Source: Irpex lacteus
Lineage: Eukaryota > Basidiomycota > Agaricomycetes > Polyporales > Irpicaceae
Assembly (NCBI GenBank): GCA_001986395.2
Contig: MQVO02000024.1
Coordinates: 62,001 to 126,000 of the forward strand
DNA length: 64,000 nucleotides
Direction of reading: 5' to 3'
Positions 1 to 12,414 of the stretch are shown here, piece after piece (position 1 is the stretch's first letter; every line of letters starts with the position of its first letter). A program made the translations under genes and the position numbers. Below the pieces are notes generated by a model that saw only the letters and a program-made list of their open reading frames with translations, ran no database searches and was not told the origin of the DNA.

Positions 1-1190
1 ATGTCAGGTCGAGATTAGTGTAGCTTGGGTATGTCGGAGAACGTCGAAGTAAGAAGTCATGTCGTCAGTCGAGGATACGTCTTCTGCATAGTCACAGGTA
101 GTGGGGCAGCCGCGAGAGTCCCATCAGAGGCGAGGTCCAGCCAGATAGTCCGCGAGTCCGTAGCGTTCCTCGGAACGGGATGTTGCGCGAGAGCACAGGA
201 TCGAGAGAACTGGTAAGACCATGTCGGTGATGACGAGCAGCGAGTGGTGAACAGCTGAAATCAAGAGAGAAGCCACGAGCCCGAGAGAATGGAAGCCCCA
301 GCTTCGGGGGTGCACAGGAACGACAGCGTCTACAATATGTGTGTCAGGCCACTGGTCTCGATTGTAATAGGACTGTCAGCCACTCACCAATAAGCACAAG
401 CAACGAGCGGGGAAAGAGAGTGAACCAAGGATAACCTCTAAGGAACAACAATGCCGACGGCTCTTCGATTCCGCCATCGAAGAGCTATGCGGACGTCGCT
501 TGATGTTCTCGTTCGTCTCGAATTTGAATCGGAGTCAACCTCGTGTGGTATGCAATGGAGGGATCTGAGGATGACTCGGAGTCGAGATGTGAGGAGTGTT
601 TTGGTTCTAGAGGGTATGCGTGTAGGGTGTATGCGTGGGTGGTGCTTGAGATATCGATGCCATGATTCGAAGTGCTGTGTTGTACGAGCGTGGTGGGGAA
701 GATATAGACATGTAGCTTGACCTTGACGAATGATCAATGAGCTGAGTGAATGTTGTGTGTAGGAGGTAGAGTGACTATGACGCCTGAGGTCGGTGACGAA
801 GAGAGTGGAAACATGAACGTCTGAAGACGACGAGTGATAGTGGAGGTGGACATTATGTGCGAAGGAAGATGGAAGGACTGTCGTAGACAGAGACAGGGAC
901 CGGCCCAAGTCGCTAGCTGACCAGAGCAGAGACAGAGACAAGTCGAAGAGAGGGAAGGTGGTGGTGAGAGAGAAAGAGCGGCGAGGAAATCTTAGCGGAT
1001 GCGAGGGTGCCTTTATAGGCGCGAGGAGAGCTAGGAGGCTGGCGATGATCGAGAGGCTGAGCCGTCAGCTTCACATATGCGCAAGTCAGCCGCAGTGTTG
1101 ACGGACAGAATTCTTGGAATAGCTGGCTGTCAGCTCAGATACGAGTTGTGCAAGGGCCCAATCTTGAGTCGACGTGCTGACAGCATATGA
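1..1190 (-). repeat. R1 dispersed repeat, copy A (cut by window edge)
   Basis: One of five copies of a roughly 1.8-2.0 kb unit, read right to left here. A TATA box lies at 1011-1020 on the minus strand (CTATAAAG). Downstream are a pyrimidine-rich leader, a serine/histidine/proline-rich stretch of open frame, and an intron with intact GTGAGT donor and TTGTAG acceptor at 320-387. The segment that follows contains the conserved hairpin core CGTTCC..GGAACG near 166-179. The rest of the unit runs off the window. The frame shifts before intron 1, so the long open stretch on the minus strand (438-941) does not continue through the splice. Upstream of the TATA box, to about 1190, there are several CTGACAG/GTCAGCC words. 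By sequence this copy groups with copies B and C. I recognise no protein family in it; it may be a decayed gene family, a non-autonomous element or a multi-copy non-coding RNA gene. Confidence 0.75.
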
Positions 1191-1727
1191 GTTAAACGAC
1201 AAGTAGGCAAGATCGTCCAGAGGAGACTCTCGAGTTTCGAGGCGATATGTATGCCCAAGGTATACCTATACCACACTTGTAAGAGCGCATGATCCACAGG
1301 AAAGAAAGAACAGGTCGAGATCAGGCCGTCGCGGTGGTGAGGTTCAACTTGAGGTTTGGCTGAGGCCCGGGCGGCCGGCGACTGTTGAGGCTTCGCTACG
1401 GATCAAATATCCTTGTTCCGAACCTGCCGGCGAGAGCATTGCCCAATCAGGCAATTTCACGCAACTCAACGCCACTTAGACCCGTTCTGGGCCGCAAGCT
1501 TACCTCGTCCACAGTCTCTCTGTGAATACGTAGTGGTTCTACTTGTACATTTGTCAGAGTGGGAGAAGGAACATGATCAAAACTACTGAACGTGATAGAG
1601 CGCCGTTCTTGCGACAAGCATGGACACGTTTAGCTTGGGCGCAGTAAGAACTATTCTCCTCTTAAAACTGTTCCTAGCTTCCACTACAATAAACGAGCAA
1701 GATATTTTACACATTGGTACGTGGTGA
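1191..1727. other. Intergenic, no gene seen
   Basis: This stretch lies between repeat copy A and the stop codon of the dehydrogenase gene. I see only short, unconserved frames. The right part should hold the 3' untranslated region of the minus-strand dehydrogenase. Confidence 0.5.
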
Positions 1728-2798
1728 TTAGAGGAAGGGGAGTTTCTTTGACGTGGAAGATTGGCCGTTCGAAGCAAGCTTCAAGTCAGTTGACCTCCAT
1801 ATCGGCTCGAGGGCCTTGTAGTTCGCTAGCAGAGCAGCGGTACCCTCGATGAGACCCTCTCCACTGTCTGTGCCCATAGGAATCCTTATCCTAGAACCTG
1901 ACTCGTTAACTCCCAATTCCTTCGCTATCCCGGTGTCCGTCGCAATCTCATACACCCGTCGAGCCAACAAGTCACTATCGCCAACGCGACCCATGGCCGT
2001 GGAGATCTCGTGGGTCCTGTTCACCAAATTATATCCCTGACTTATATCCGTGTATACTTTGGAAAGTCCGACCGGGATGGGAGCCTCCTCCTTACTCGCG
2101 GCGTTCGGTGTGTATAGTGGTTTTTTGGGAAGGATGTTTGTCGGGAAGTAGCCGGGTTCGATGATGTGAACCTTAACGCCGTACAAGGCCACCTCCTTGG
2201 CGAGGGCATCGGACAGGGAGTCGAGGGCCGCTTTACTCGCTGAGTAAGCTCCGAAGGAAGGAAAGTTGAGATGTGCTGCCATGGAGGAGATGTTGATGAT
2301 ATGGCCTGATTTGCGAACGCGGAAATGCTCAATGAAAGGCTGAGAGAAGGCGATGGTCCCGTATACATTTCCCTGGAATTGGCGCCTCAGACCTTCCACT
2401 CTGATTGGTAGTCAGCATTTATAATACAGCAAATTCAAAGAACTCCATCACTCACTCTTGTTCCTCCACAGGCGCGACTGCGTTGGCGCTTCCTGCGTTA
2501 TTGACCAGGATATCAACTCGTCCATAAACCTTAATGGCGGCCTCAGCAGCCGCCCTGATGTTGGCGTCCGTATCGTTCAAGTCTAGAACGAGAGGGTGTG
2601 CGCCAGCTTCTTTCAATGCCGCAGGAAACTTCGCCAGAGATCGGACAGTCGCAATGACCTATGAACTAGTGAATGAGTTTCATTAAGCGAATGAAAATAC
2701 GATCAGCTCACCTTATCCCCTTCTGACAGGGCGTGCTTTGCGATTGCTAGTCCCAAGCCGGAGCTCGTGCCAGTGATCACCCAGATACGTTGTGCCAT
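1728..2798 (-). CDS. Short-chain dehydrogenase/reductase (SDR)
   Basis: Three exons, complement of 2712-2798, 2456-2658 and 1728-2400, join in phase to 320 residues. The N-terminus carries the Rossmann dinucleotide-binding motif TGTSSGLG (about residues 10-17). NNAG follows in the middle, then the catalytic Ser in INISS and the catalytic YSASK (Tyr and Lys). Together these define a classical SDR that uses NAD(P)H to reduce or oxidise a carbonyl or alcohol. The body resembles the fungal group with about 280-320 residues and a C-terminal extension, but the substrate cannot be read from sequence. No signal peptide or membrane segment is visible, so it is probably cytosolic. The start is the first ATG before the Rossmann fold. 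Introns are 53 and 55 nt with consensus ends. It is a single gene with no partner enzymes beside it. Confidence 0.9.
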
Positions 2799-3539
2799 GG
2801 TGAATGAGGAAGAGTTCAGCTTTATGTGGTGAAAAGAATGTCCGAGTCGATTGAGGTACGAGCAACATTTCGCTCTGCATCCTTTTATACATGAATTCGC
2901 CTACGATTATCACCAGTGGCCCCTGGTCAGGACAATGTTACTAACCTACTCATCGGTATATCCACGAGTACTACATCAGTGCCAACGAGCTGCTTGGTAA
3001 GCTATGAGCTTCAACTCGACGACTTGCAGTTGCGAATGTTTGCCGGTCGATTCGGAAATACCGTTCTCGGTAAGCTGGTGACTTCAAGATTAAAAAATCG
3101 GATATTACTACTTTCAGCCTGAGTGGATCAGTGATTGGCACATTGGGTTGATCGTCGGAGCGCTCGGAGATCTGGCGTGGTGACGCCGCTCGACTCGGAC
3201 GCGTTCTAGGCCTAACTGAACGTAGTACTAAGAGCTCAAATAATCTTAAATTCAACGAGACATGATTGAAGTTAACCTCATTGTTCGTGAGAATGATAAA
3301 AGTACACATTGATAAGCGTAAGCCGTGCATGCAAACCGAAAACGAATGTACAACGGACGTCAGACTAGGTACAGTACGGTATACTGGCACGGACACAAGT
3401 CCAAGTCCCAAAAGGCCGAGCGAGGACAGAGACGCAGAGAGAGGATGGATGCAACAACAGCAAAGGAAAGCAGAAATAAACATAAACAACAAAAGAGTGA
3501 CAACGAGATGACGACAGACGTGTAGAGACAGAACATGAA
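2799..3539. other. Intergenic, no gene seen
   Basis: This holds the upstream region of the dehydrogenase and the presumed 3' untranslated region of the 7TM gene, whose stop is at 3540. A 173-codon minus-strand frame here (2971-3492) lacks an ATG at its start, shows no recognisable domain and is best read as untranslated sequence. Confidence 0.5.
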
Positions 3540-5484
3540 TTAGAGCGCACAGAAGAAACTACCTGGAACGCTCCCACCACCTGCAGCGACACTGAACAAA
3601 CTGCCAACCTCCGTGTTGCCATTTGGCACTGCAAGTCCAGGGCCATGCCCACCGATAACATGGTGCTCCCCACCATGACCATGACTCAATCCACTGAGCC
3701 CAGCGTCACTCCCCCTTCTCGATCCAAGCGGCGTCAAGCTCAAGTCTGCGGCAGTGTACGAGGCCACCGTGACTTGTCCAATACTCGCCGTCAAGTCATC
3801 CAATGAGCTCCCCGATCGTCCTAGCACTCCGAGCCCGAGTCCACGCCCAGGACTGTTGTTGTGTCCTATAAGGCTCGGATTGGTGTTGAACGTTATCGAC
3901 GGTAGAGGAAACTTCTCAGAGGCCATGGAAGAGTCGTCAAACCCGCTATCTTCCCTCATCCCCATACCCATACGTATCCCGAGACCTCCAACACCGCGCT
4001 CGAGGTCGTCCATTGGCACTTTGACCTCGCCAGGATCGCCGACACCTTTCTCGGTGTGCATGCCACGTCCAGGCCAACGACATGACGTACGTTTAGGACG
4101 ACCTTGAGTGGCTGAGGACATGACGAAGTTCAGGTGGGTTGATATCTTGAGACTGTCCCAGTGTGTCCGGTCGATGGAGACACGTATGATGACCATGGAG
4201 AAAACGATGCCCTGTTGTTTACGGTCAGTCTCTGGAGAGTTCCCATCCTCATAATAATTGATCGTACGTACGATGATAGGAGATATCTAATCACAAAACC
4301 AGAGGGTGGTCAGTCACAATGAGTTATTGACTAGCGAGAGAGCACTCACCAGGTCCAGCATAGCGAGCATCGCTGAAGACGCGAACACGCTCATGATGAT
4401 CATGACGATCAACAAGACAGAGTACACGGCAGCTGCGGCGGCAGGTTAACAGGATAGTAAGTAGGGTTTCATCTCGTACAAAAGTCTGGCTTACCAGACT
4501 CCACTACGACTAATATTAGTCTGTCGCCAGGTAACCACCCCTTCCTTCGGCAGAACCCTACTCGGCTCCCCTTTGAGGATCCGCCGTTTCGCAAGGCAGA
4601 GACAGCAGGTGAATACCGGTCAACCTCACGTTGAACTCGCCATATCTTCAGAGAGATAAGGACTACATAGGTGTTAGCAAAATACGGGTCCACAGCCAGA
4701 CGATGGCACAAGAAGCACTCACTGGTGCAAAGCAGGTTTTGGATCAACGTGACGATATAGAAGTACTTCACGCGTTCTGTGACGTGTCCGGCTAGGGCAT
4801 CGTCGCCCGGACGGGTAGCAGCAAGGAGATACACGGTATATACCCCAAGGGCTAATCATGTATGGTTCAGCATGATGCATCGGAACGAAAATGAGAAAGG
4901 ACGTACAGATGTCTGCTATTATGAGAAAAACCAGGAAGCTCGCAAGGACAAGGTTTCTCCCCCATACGACGAATGTTCGGTATCCCTAATATTAAGATGG
5001 TAAAAAATTGTTCGTTAGGATGGAATGGTACTCACGATGAGCCCGTCGCTAATGATAGTCATGGCTATATACGCCCCGCTCTTGATAATGTCCAGATCTC
5101 GGCGTACAACAGTATAGTAAGTGATGGCGTGGTTAGGGACGTCGGTATGAGTGGTAAACGCGTTGATTGCACGGAGAATATCCATGATAAAGTGCTAAGG
5201 ACCGACTTTGAGTAATTGCTTGGATTCGGCGAGAGAAACGCGTACAACGGTGACTAGAACAAAGATGGTGACAGCAGTACATGTCATAACTGCTGTTGGT
5301 CTTCCCTCTGTATACTTTAGCCGGAGTACTTGGAGGCATTTGCAAAAGACGACGAGGTAGATGCCTGTGGTGCTTATCAGCGAAATAAATATTCAAGAAT
5401 CGCGACGCACGTACCATAAATGAGGATCTCTATAAAAGTACCGATGAGCTCTGCCCGCGCGTTGACCTCTGGGGAGTGAACCAT
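3540..5484 (-). CDS. Seven-transmembrane basidiomycete membrane protein with a 15-nt microexon
   Basis: Nine exons (complement of 5415-5484, 5246-5364, 5036-5194, 4907-4985, 4723-4851, 4495-4662, 4350-4432, 4272-4286 and 3540-4211) join in phase to 497 residues. About seven hydrophobic helices fill the first 290 residues, starting with ELIGTFIEILIYGIYLV. The last helix, SPIIGIVFSMVIIRVSI, is followed by a polar tail of about 210 residues rich in Gly, Ser and Pro. The pattern (acidic N-terminus, FVVWGRN loop, IVVVESGAVYS-like sixth helix, P-I-I-G-I-VFS seventh helix) matches a large, functionally unassigned basidiomycete family with receptor-like topology. Exon 8 is only 15 nt and encodes ISPII; without it the seventh helix is broken. 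One in-frame stop in unspliced sequence, near 5195, is removed by an intron (5195-5245). The start is the only upstream ATG in frame. Function is unknown; sensing or transport at a membrane is only a guess. Confidence 0.8.
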
Positions 5485-6916
5485 GCCGATGCCGTGGGCG
5501 GTTATTGTGGAGAATATTATGGCGATTATGAGTGAGGAGAGTTCGATATTAATGGTACAGCATATAACGAGCGGATAAGGTTGGGGGTCGCCTTTATCGT
5601 CGCCGATGTCGTCTTGGACGACGAGCGGGCACTGGGGGACGATGATGGTGGACGGGGAGAAAGGAGAACCTTGTCGGGACCGTCGAGGGAGGGTATTTGA
5701 CAAGAGGGAGAGGAAAGAGAGTTTGACGGCTGGGATTGGTGCCGAAGAAGAAGCCTGCTAAGTTGTCTACACGTCAAGCCACCACGAGGAACGTCAATCC
5801 CCCATTCATTCGGTCTCTTCGGGGTTGACGTGGGGCACACTGTATCGAGTTTCGTTTCCTTTCATGGTCAAACCCACTCAAATAAACTTCCAAAGAACGT
5901 CCCATTGTGGCGCTTGTGATGGGTATTCGGGAACGAGGGAATGGTCCAGTTTTGTCTGCGACATAGCCAGCGAGTGCGCGTTGTGTGAATAGGAAGTGGG
6001 CATACCAAACGTACCAACACCGGTCTATGGATTATAAGTTACGAGGCTTTCAGTCCGCGTGCCCATCGCACGGGAAGGCCGCCGCTGTCTACGTCCGGCG
6101 TTGTATCCAGAAAACCAATTATGATTAATGACGCGGGCGGCGCGAAGATAACAAGTTCTTCTCCACGTTCTTAGATTCCACTCCGGATCTCTCGAATCTT
6201 GCAATTGTGAGCCACTATCCAGATTCAGATCTAGATTGTGGGCCTGCCGTACTGAAGTGTGCTTTGGTAAATGCAACGCACGATTATCGGGAGGTGATTT
6301 GGTAACGAGCGGCGAGTGTTAGAAATCCCTGGAGTTGAACGGTCAGATTTAAGACGAACAATCAACAGCAAATGCCACGCACAAAGCATTTCCTGCCTCA
6401 AGATAATCGAGCCATCATTAATCATTAGCAGTAGCCTACGACGCACCTTGAGCAGCAGTCGAGTTAGTTGATGGAACTTTGAGTTATACATCCAGACAAG
6501 TAGAGTCCTAAGTCCGCATCCATCCATGTCCGTAGTAACGATACAACGGGTTGCGCATAGCCGACAAAAGTCTAGTTAAAGGGTGTAAGAGCAAGAGTGA
6601 ATGCAGTGTTGAAAGGAGACCGTTGATTGCAGGGAAAGAAAATGCCGAAGTGTAGAGATAGAATGGCGCCAGAGAAACCCAAAAGAAGAGGTGATAATAC
6701 GTCCAGGGACTATGGTAAGTAAGTAGTGATCTCCGATGAATAGAAATGTGGAATGATGAAAAGCGATGAATGCGTGTGACAGTGCAGATGCGATGAAGCA
6801 GTATGCGAATGTACGTGATGCAGGAAGGACAACAAAGATGCAGTTGGATGAGTGCCCCGGCGACGAAATCTATACGGCTGGCAATAAGTGGCAAACGGGA
6901 AAATGGCAAAAGGTGC
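5485..6916. other. Intergenic, 1.4 kb, no gene seen
   Basis: The left end is the promoter side of the 7TM gene and the right end the 3' side of the DUF4203-type gene. Short frames on both strands have no shared motif, no credible splice chain and no family resemblance. Confidence 0.45.
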
Positions 6917-8295
6917 TTATGACGCATGGCCTATGAAGCTATCCTTCTCCTTAGCAGGAGTTACGGGAGATAATGGTCCATGCTCGTCAACAGCAGTTGT
7001 AGGTGTACCCGGGATGGCAACTTTGGGCATTGGATGTGACGAAGACGACGAGGTTTCGGAATTCATGCCCTTCTCGGAGACAGAAGCGCCCCTGACGGTC
7101 TCGTCGTCTGCAGCCTCGCGAGCCTCGGGTTCGGACTCGGAGGACATGCGTGATGAGAGTACGTAGTCTTTACGGCCGGGATAGAAGGCGGTCTTGAATA
7201 GGAGATGTTGAGCTACCGCAAAGATAGGGCTGGCGAAAGTACGGTTAGTTTGGATAATTTTCTAGAAGCGGCTGATGTCCTCACATTAGACCGAGAGAGG
7301 CCGCCATGATGATTATAGTCACCAATGGTGGGTGCCAGCCTCGAGTAATAAAGTACTGGATGCCATATTAGCTCGGCCGGTAGTTTGGTAATCAGCATGA
7401 CATACCTCAACGTGAGACGAATTTCTGTCAAACAGATAGCGCAAACCCATACTCATGCCCGATTGTTTCTTGATGATGAGGTCGACACCGAGAGCAGTCA
7501 GGAATGTGCCCACAGAGGCTGATGATAAGGTCTAAGCGCCACAAGCACAACGTTTTAGCGGATATCTTAAGGTGACAAGCAAGAGACGCACCATTGCTAC
7601 CCTTGTGTTGAACAGCACCACAATAAAGCCGAGTCCACCAAGGATAGTTATGATTCCCCAGTTTACCGCAAACGAATGGACGAGAAGGTTTTCTCGGAAG
7701 AGGACGATACGAGCGCCGATAGACATTCCTCCGAGCAAGGTAAGGGCAGCCATACCTGCTGCACGTCCTACCTTGAACATACCAAGCATGAAGCCTAGCA
7801 CAAACGCCACGAGCACGATAATCGTGATAAGGATGTCGGACACGCCGCCGGCATTGGATGTATTGACAAAGGCAGCCCAGACTTGACGCAAACAGATTAG
7901 TACCAACATAATCAAAACGGGAAAATACAAAATAACAATAACGCACTGCAAACAAGCACACTGAGACCCACTCCATAGCCAGTTGTCAACCGCCAGAAAC
8001 GAAGCCCGGCAAGCATCAAGGGAACACCGACCACAAAGGAAAACGCAAGCCAGACGATAGCGCATGCGTCAAAGTCAGTGCCGCCTCCATCGGTGGCGGC
8101 TCCCTGAACGACTGGTGCGCCAGTATTCGCATCGGTAATGTTGGTGATATGTCCAGAATCGTCATACGTTATGACCGGACCACGTCTTGACAGGTCGGTT
8201 GCCAGGAAGAGGGGAGATGCTTGGGCTACACCTGTCAGTGCGAGAAGCAGACATATACGGCTAGCCAGGAGGTGAGGACATAATCTCTGCACCAT
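6917..8295 (-). CDS. DUF4203-type (TMEM198-like) multi-pass membrane protein
   Basis: Five exons (complement of 7947-8295, 7592-7881, 7406-7531, 7285-7355 and 6917-7229) join in phase to 382 residues. A signal peptide ends near ALTGVAQA. A luminal or extracellular segment of about 50 residues follows. Seven hydrophobic helices come next, including a glycine-rich core (VGVPLMLAGLRFWRLTTGYG, then LGGMSIGARIVL). The C-terminal tail of about 100 residues is acidic and serine-rich (ESEPEAREAADDE), as in a cytosolic regulatory tail. This arrangement is that of DUF4203 proteins, which in fungi are mostly uncharacterised; animal TMEM198 is linked to Wnt receptor phosphorylation. ATG at 8295 was chosen because it starts directly before the signal peptide; the open frame continues upstream without another ATG. 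Introns are 50-65 nt. Confidence 0.8.
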
Positions 8296-8741
8296 TACTC
8301 TTCGTCGTGAATTTGTGAAGGCGATCACTGCATATAAGCTGAGGAGGTGGTAGTCAAGAGACGTGACGGGGACGCGGCGAGAGAGTCGGAGACCGTATGG
8401 GGTGATGGCGGGTGTTTTAAGGGAAGGGACGCGAGTTTATCCTCGCAAATTAGATATTCTGTAAAGACCGACAGAGACAAGGAGAGTGGAGGGGCGAAAG
8501 ACTGTGACGGCGGGATGCCAGTCAAACGAGTCGTAGAGGAAGGAGGAGGAGGTAAGGAAATGTATAAGCGCTCGCTTTGCCGCAGTGATCATTAAGTAAG
8601 GTGTGTCCGAAAATAGACAGTCGGCTATCACCGGACGCCACGGAGGTGAAGTCCTCCCTGTTTCGGCAGTGCACTTTATTGATACATTCTAAACTCTATC
8701 TGTATCTAGATGTACAAGCTATAATAAGGTGTGGTCAAATG
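8296..8741. other. Intergenic, no gene seen
   Basis: This separates the start of the DUF4203-type gene (promoter side, left) from the stop codon of the FSH1-type hydrolase (right). Nothing beyond short random frames is visible. Confidence 0.45.
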
Positions 8742-10048
8742 CTATGCGGCGGCTGGAGCTGGTACGGGCGTCGCTGCTCCTGAGGCGGGCTGCGAAGCGG
8801 CGGTGCTCGCACTTGGAGAAGGAACATCGGCATCTGCTGGGGCTTTCAACAGATAGTCGCGGAAGAATGCTCTCCAGTTTGCCTTGGAAGGCACAAAGTG
8901 GCCTACAAAATCAGTCAGCGATAAGCGAGACGTTGATAAATACCAGGAAATTCGTACCTCCATCGTGGTACTCTACCCGCTTGTTCGGTGTTACATCTAG
9001 CAGAGTCTGTGATCGCTCTTCGACAACAATCACGTCGTTTCTGCCGATGACATGCAGAACAGGGGTAGAAATGCTTTCTCCGATGATTGAGTTTGCGAGA
9101 GCGCTGTTAGGCTTGAAGCCAGCGACCGCAACACAGAATTGGCTGTCAACCGAAGTCAGCAATGATACAAAATCTGTTCCAGCGGTGAGATACGTACAAG
9201 GGTGGGTGTGGCGGCTTGCCATCAACCAAGAATGGAGGGAAAGTCTCAGGACGTTCGAGCTGTGCATGCCGAAGTTTAGATCATCACTGTTTACAACTAG
9301 AAGCATGCGTATAGATCTCACTTACAAGCGCAGTTAACCATGCCGCCATGCATGCTCCCTGACTACACCATGACATTAGTATGGTACTTACATATTTTTG
9401 CTACAGCCTGCTCGATCTTACCTGAAGCCAAAGATACCCTAAGACGAGACGAGCGTCAACGTCCGACACCGAACATTAAGAGCGAAACTCTAAGTATATC
9501 ACGTACATCGTAATGATCCTTGCTGAGAATGTCTCTCAAGAAGGCAAACGACTCCTCCGCACCAGCGGTCTTCGTTCGCTCAGCATCGGTCTTCCACCAC
9601 GCACGAGGCTGAAGAGCGGGATCAGTCTCCGTGGCTTCCGCCGCACCCAACTCCTCGGGCGAGTTGAACGTCTCCGCCAAATCTGCGGGGGTGAGGACGT
9701 GTGGTGCGTCTATGTATACTGTACGATTCCGAATCGTTCAGTCTATTATATTCCATCGCGATGTACCCATCGAATGTGAACGTACCTAGTTCGACGCCTT
9801 TGCATGCTTTGCGTACGGCGCCCATCTAAGGGACAGACATCACAGGGGCATCAGTCAATACACAATGCTCAACGACCGTGACCGAGGCATATGGATACCT
9901 ACCCGCTTCTGTAAAACAGTGCCGCTCTGCGCGAACCTACATTCACACGAAATGGAAGCAAACAACTCTAATCAGTATTATATCTCAAGAGCCATCCAAT
10001 TACCATACAGACTAACCCGTGCAAAACCAAAATCTTCCTAGGGGCCAT
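8742..10048 (-). CDS. FSH1: FSH1-family serine hydrolase
   Basis: Nine short exons (complement of 10017-10048, 9903-9936, 9786-9825, 9507-9718, 9422-9438, 9326-9362, 9198-9259, 8958-9142 and 8742-8902) join in phase to 259 residues. The product starts MAPRKILVLHGFAQSG, the alpha/beta-hydrolase opening with its oxyanion-loop HG. The nucleophile Ser sits in GFSQG, the catalytic Asp in VIGRNDVIV and the His in GGHFVPS, in the right order. VYIDAPHVL and WWKTDAE are typical of the yeast FSH1-3 and human OVCA2 family. The family hydrolyses carboxyl esters; the natural substrate is not known. A tail rich in Ala, Ser and Pro (about 40 residues) extends past the fold. Exon 5 is only 17 nt and carries the strand before the nucleophile. 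No targeting signal is seen, so it is probably cytosolic. Confidence 0.88.
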
Positions 10049-10484
10049 CTTTGTGTTCTATGAATAGGCAAGGTCTATATGTTCTATGTAAGTTATGAGC
10101 GACTGATGATCGTATGGGAGAGGGAGAGTCAAAATCAACAGGTCCGATTCGCTGCCTTTTGATTATCGTAGGCGCCGAGAAGTTCCAGGCTGTGCCGCCA
10201 ATAAATTTGCGCGACGGATCCGCTGCGACGTCGCTGACTCGTCGCTCGGCCGAGTGAGAATTTGTAGGCTTACGAGAGAGATTACTATATGGGGAAGGGG
10301 TTGTAGTTGCACCTGCATCTAAGCAGATCAGAAGAAAGAGCAGTGTTCAGTTGTGAGGGGGTATTACTCGAACGTTAAGGTATCAAAAGGTACAGTAATA
10401 TGGTCTACACAAATATCCGGATATATATGCGTAGCGCTCGCCGAGGATCAACGTCCAAGAGCTATCATCTATGTCTATCCTGGA
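10049..10484. other. Intergenic, no gene seen
   Basis: This is the promoter side of the FSH1-type gene and the 3' side of the ABC1-type gene. A plus-strand open frame at 10353-10736 is the antisense shadow of the kinase's last exon. Confidence 0.5.
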
Positions 10485-12414
10485 TCAGCCCTGGAATGCA
10501 GAGTCAGAGATCTCTACTCCAAAGTTACTCTTCGCGAAGCCCTTCATCGTCCTCTCCAGCTCGTCCTCGAAGCCCACACTCGTCAGTCCAAAGACGCCCC
10601 TCACCCATTGCTTGAGCCTCGTGAATTGGAAGGCAGCATCGATTGTAAGCGTGGCGAAGAGGAACTTCACATAGCTGATGTATTCTCGGAAGCGTTGGTG
10701 TGGAGTAAGGTTGGGGTTACGGGTGAGGGACCTTGAGGCCCAAGATCCTGTGATACGTATGCGATTCACAGGAGAGCCGAACATTTGGTTGTTGCCTTGA
10801 ACGATCCTATACACGACGTTAGTACGAGGGTTCAGAAAGATGGACAAGAAATCTGCTCTGACCTCATATTGCGACCAATGAAAACAAGCTCTTTGGGCAT
10901 TTTGTCTGTATCGGACAAGAACCCCTGCAGCCTCTGCTTGATGAGCACGCTTCTCTCGTACTGGCTCATCTGGTCAAACTCGTCCCTCTCCTGCTGCCCG
11001 CCAAAGCGCACAGGCTTCATCAACGTCGCACTGGCAAAGAGATCCGGTGTACCGATACCCCAAGACTGCGCGACGTCCTTGATTGTGTCGAAGTCCATGG
11101 TCATAAGACCTTTCCATAGCGTGGCGTACTGTTGACGGAAGGGTTCTGTGACGCGGACGTATAGACCGTGATCAAGGAGAACGAACTGTGGCCGCCGTGG
11201 GCTTGAAGGATTAGGGCGGATGATGATGTTGCCGGGGTGAGGATCGCAATGTACCCATCCCCAGCTGAAAATCTGCGCGCTGAAGAGTTGAACCATCGTA
11301 TCCAAGATCCATTTCGTGCCACCGCGAAGGGGAACGGGACTCGGAGAAGGCCCTTCGCCCATGATGCTCTGGATACCCTTCTTGTCGCTTAACCGCACTC
11401 CATCTATCCACTCAGCGACGAGGACCTTCTTCGTGGTATACTCTGGGTATACCCGAGGAACGTACACCTTGTCAGCCAGGCTCGGCTCGGATTTGATGAA
11501 CTCGATAGTTTGTAATGCGTTGCGAGCTTCCAAGTTAAAGTCGAGTTCTCGCCTCAGGTGATCAGATATAAAGTCTATGTGTTGCTCAGTATCAGGAGTA
11601 TTACATCAAACATGTTACGTACCTGCAACAAAGTAGACTGGCATATTAAAGAGATAGTTCTCGTACAGCCACATAACGACATGGAATGCTCCTAGATCCC
11701 ACTCGACTTGTCTGCTCACCGCGGGTTTCTGTACCTTAACGGCTACCCACTGCCCGTTGCCATCCTCGGATTTGAGCTTCGCCCGATGCACCTGTGCAAC
11801 GCTCGCGCTAGCGACAGCCTGCTCCTCGAATACTTCGAAGATACCGTCTGGTCCCGCAGGAGGTCTGCCGTATTCAGCTCTGAGTACTGCTTCGACAACG
11901 GAATAAGGCACTTGAGGAGCGTCATCAAAGAGTTTTGCAAACTTTTCTTGCATGGGTCTCGGAAGAAGGGCAGCGTTATTCCCGATAGCCTGACCGATCT
12001 TGATGTAGAGCCCTCCGTTTGTGGTTAAGAGATCGTACACCCTGTTCGCCACACGCTCGTGCAATGCCGGTATGTCGTCACTCAACTCGGGTTTGAAGTT
12101 GAGCTTATAATCTAACGCTATGAGCGCACACTGAAACAAGCGGTGGAAGGTTAGAGGGAGGGTTTATCATAAAGTATTCTACAACGTACCGTCCACAAAG
12201 TCCTGACATTTCTCCCAATGGAAGACTCATTGAACTGCGCATCCAGCACATATGCACCTCCAAATACTAAGCCAGTATACGCCGTCCGCCTCAATAGTTT
12301 GCGAGACCACGGCTCTTTAAGCTTCGGTGGTGGTGTGGGAGATGCTTGGGATAGAGCTCTACGGAAAAGGGAAGTGGTGGGCTGCCTCCTCAGAGGGCTT
12401 GCAAGTCGTAGCAT
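10485..12414 (-). CDS. Mitochondrial ABC1/ADCK/UbiB-family atypical kinase (MCP2/ADCK1-like)
   Basis: Four exons (complement of 12190-12414, 11623-12130, 10863-11574 and 10485-10806) join in phase to 588 residues. The N-terminus is Arg/Ser-rich (MLRLASPLRRQ), as in a mitochondrial targeting peptide, and a short hydrophobic stretch follows near residue 50. Family hallmarks appear in order: the KxGQ element (YIKIGQAIG), the Ala-rich nucleotide loop (ASASVAQVHRA), the ATP-binding Lys (VAVKVQKP), the catalytic HCDPHPGN and the metal-binding LLDHG. The NNAALLP spacing after KxGQ places it with the MCP2/CQD/ADCK1-5 branch rather than with COQ8. In yeast this branch acts in the inner membrane on lipid and coenzyme Q distribution. 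The first ATG in frame is at 12414; the frame stays open for 23 more codons upstream without an ATG. Naming it MCP2 or CQD1 would need a tree. Confidence 0.9.

Noticed and set aside
2971..3492. 173-codon minus-strand frame with a hydrophobic Cys-rich start
   Set aside because: Its first codon is not ATG, it lies where the 3' untranslated region of the 7TM gene is expected, and no domain is visible.
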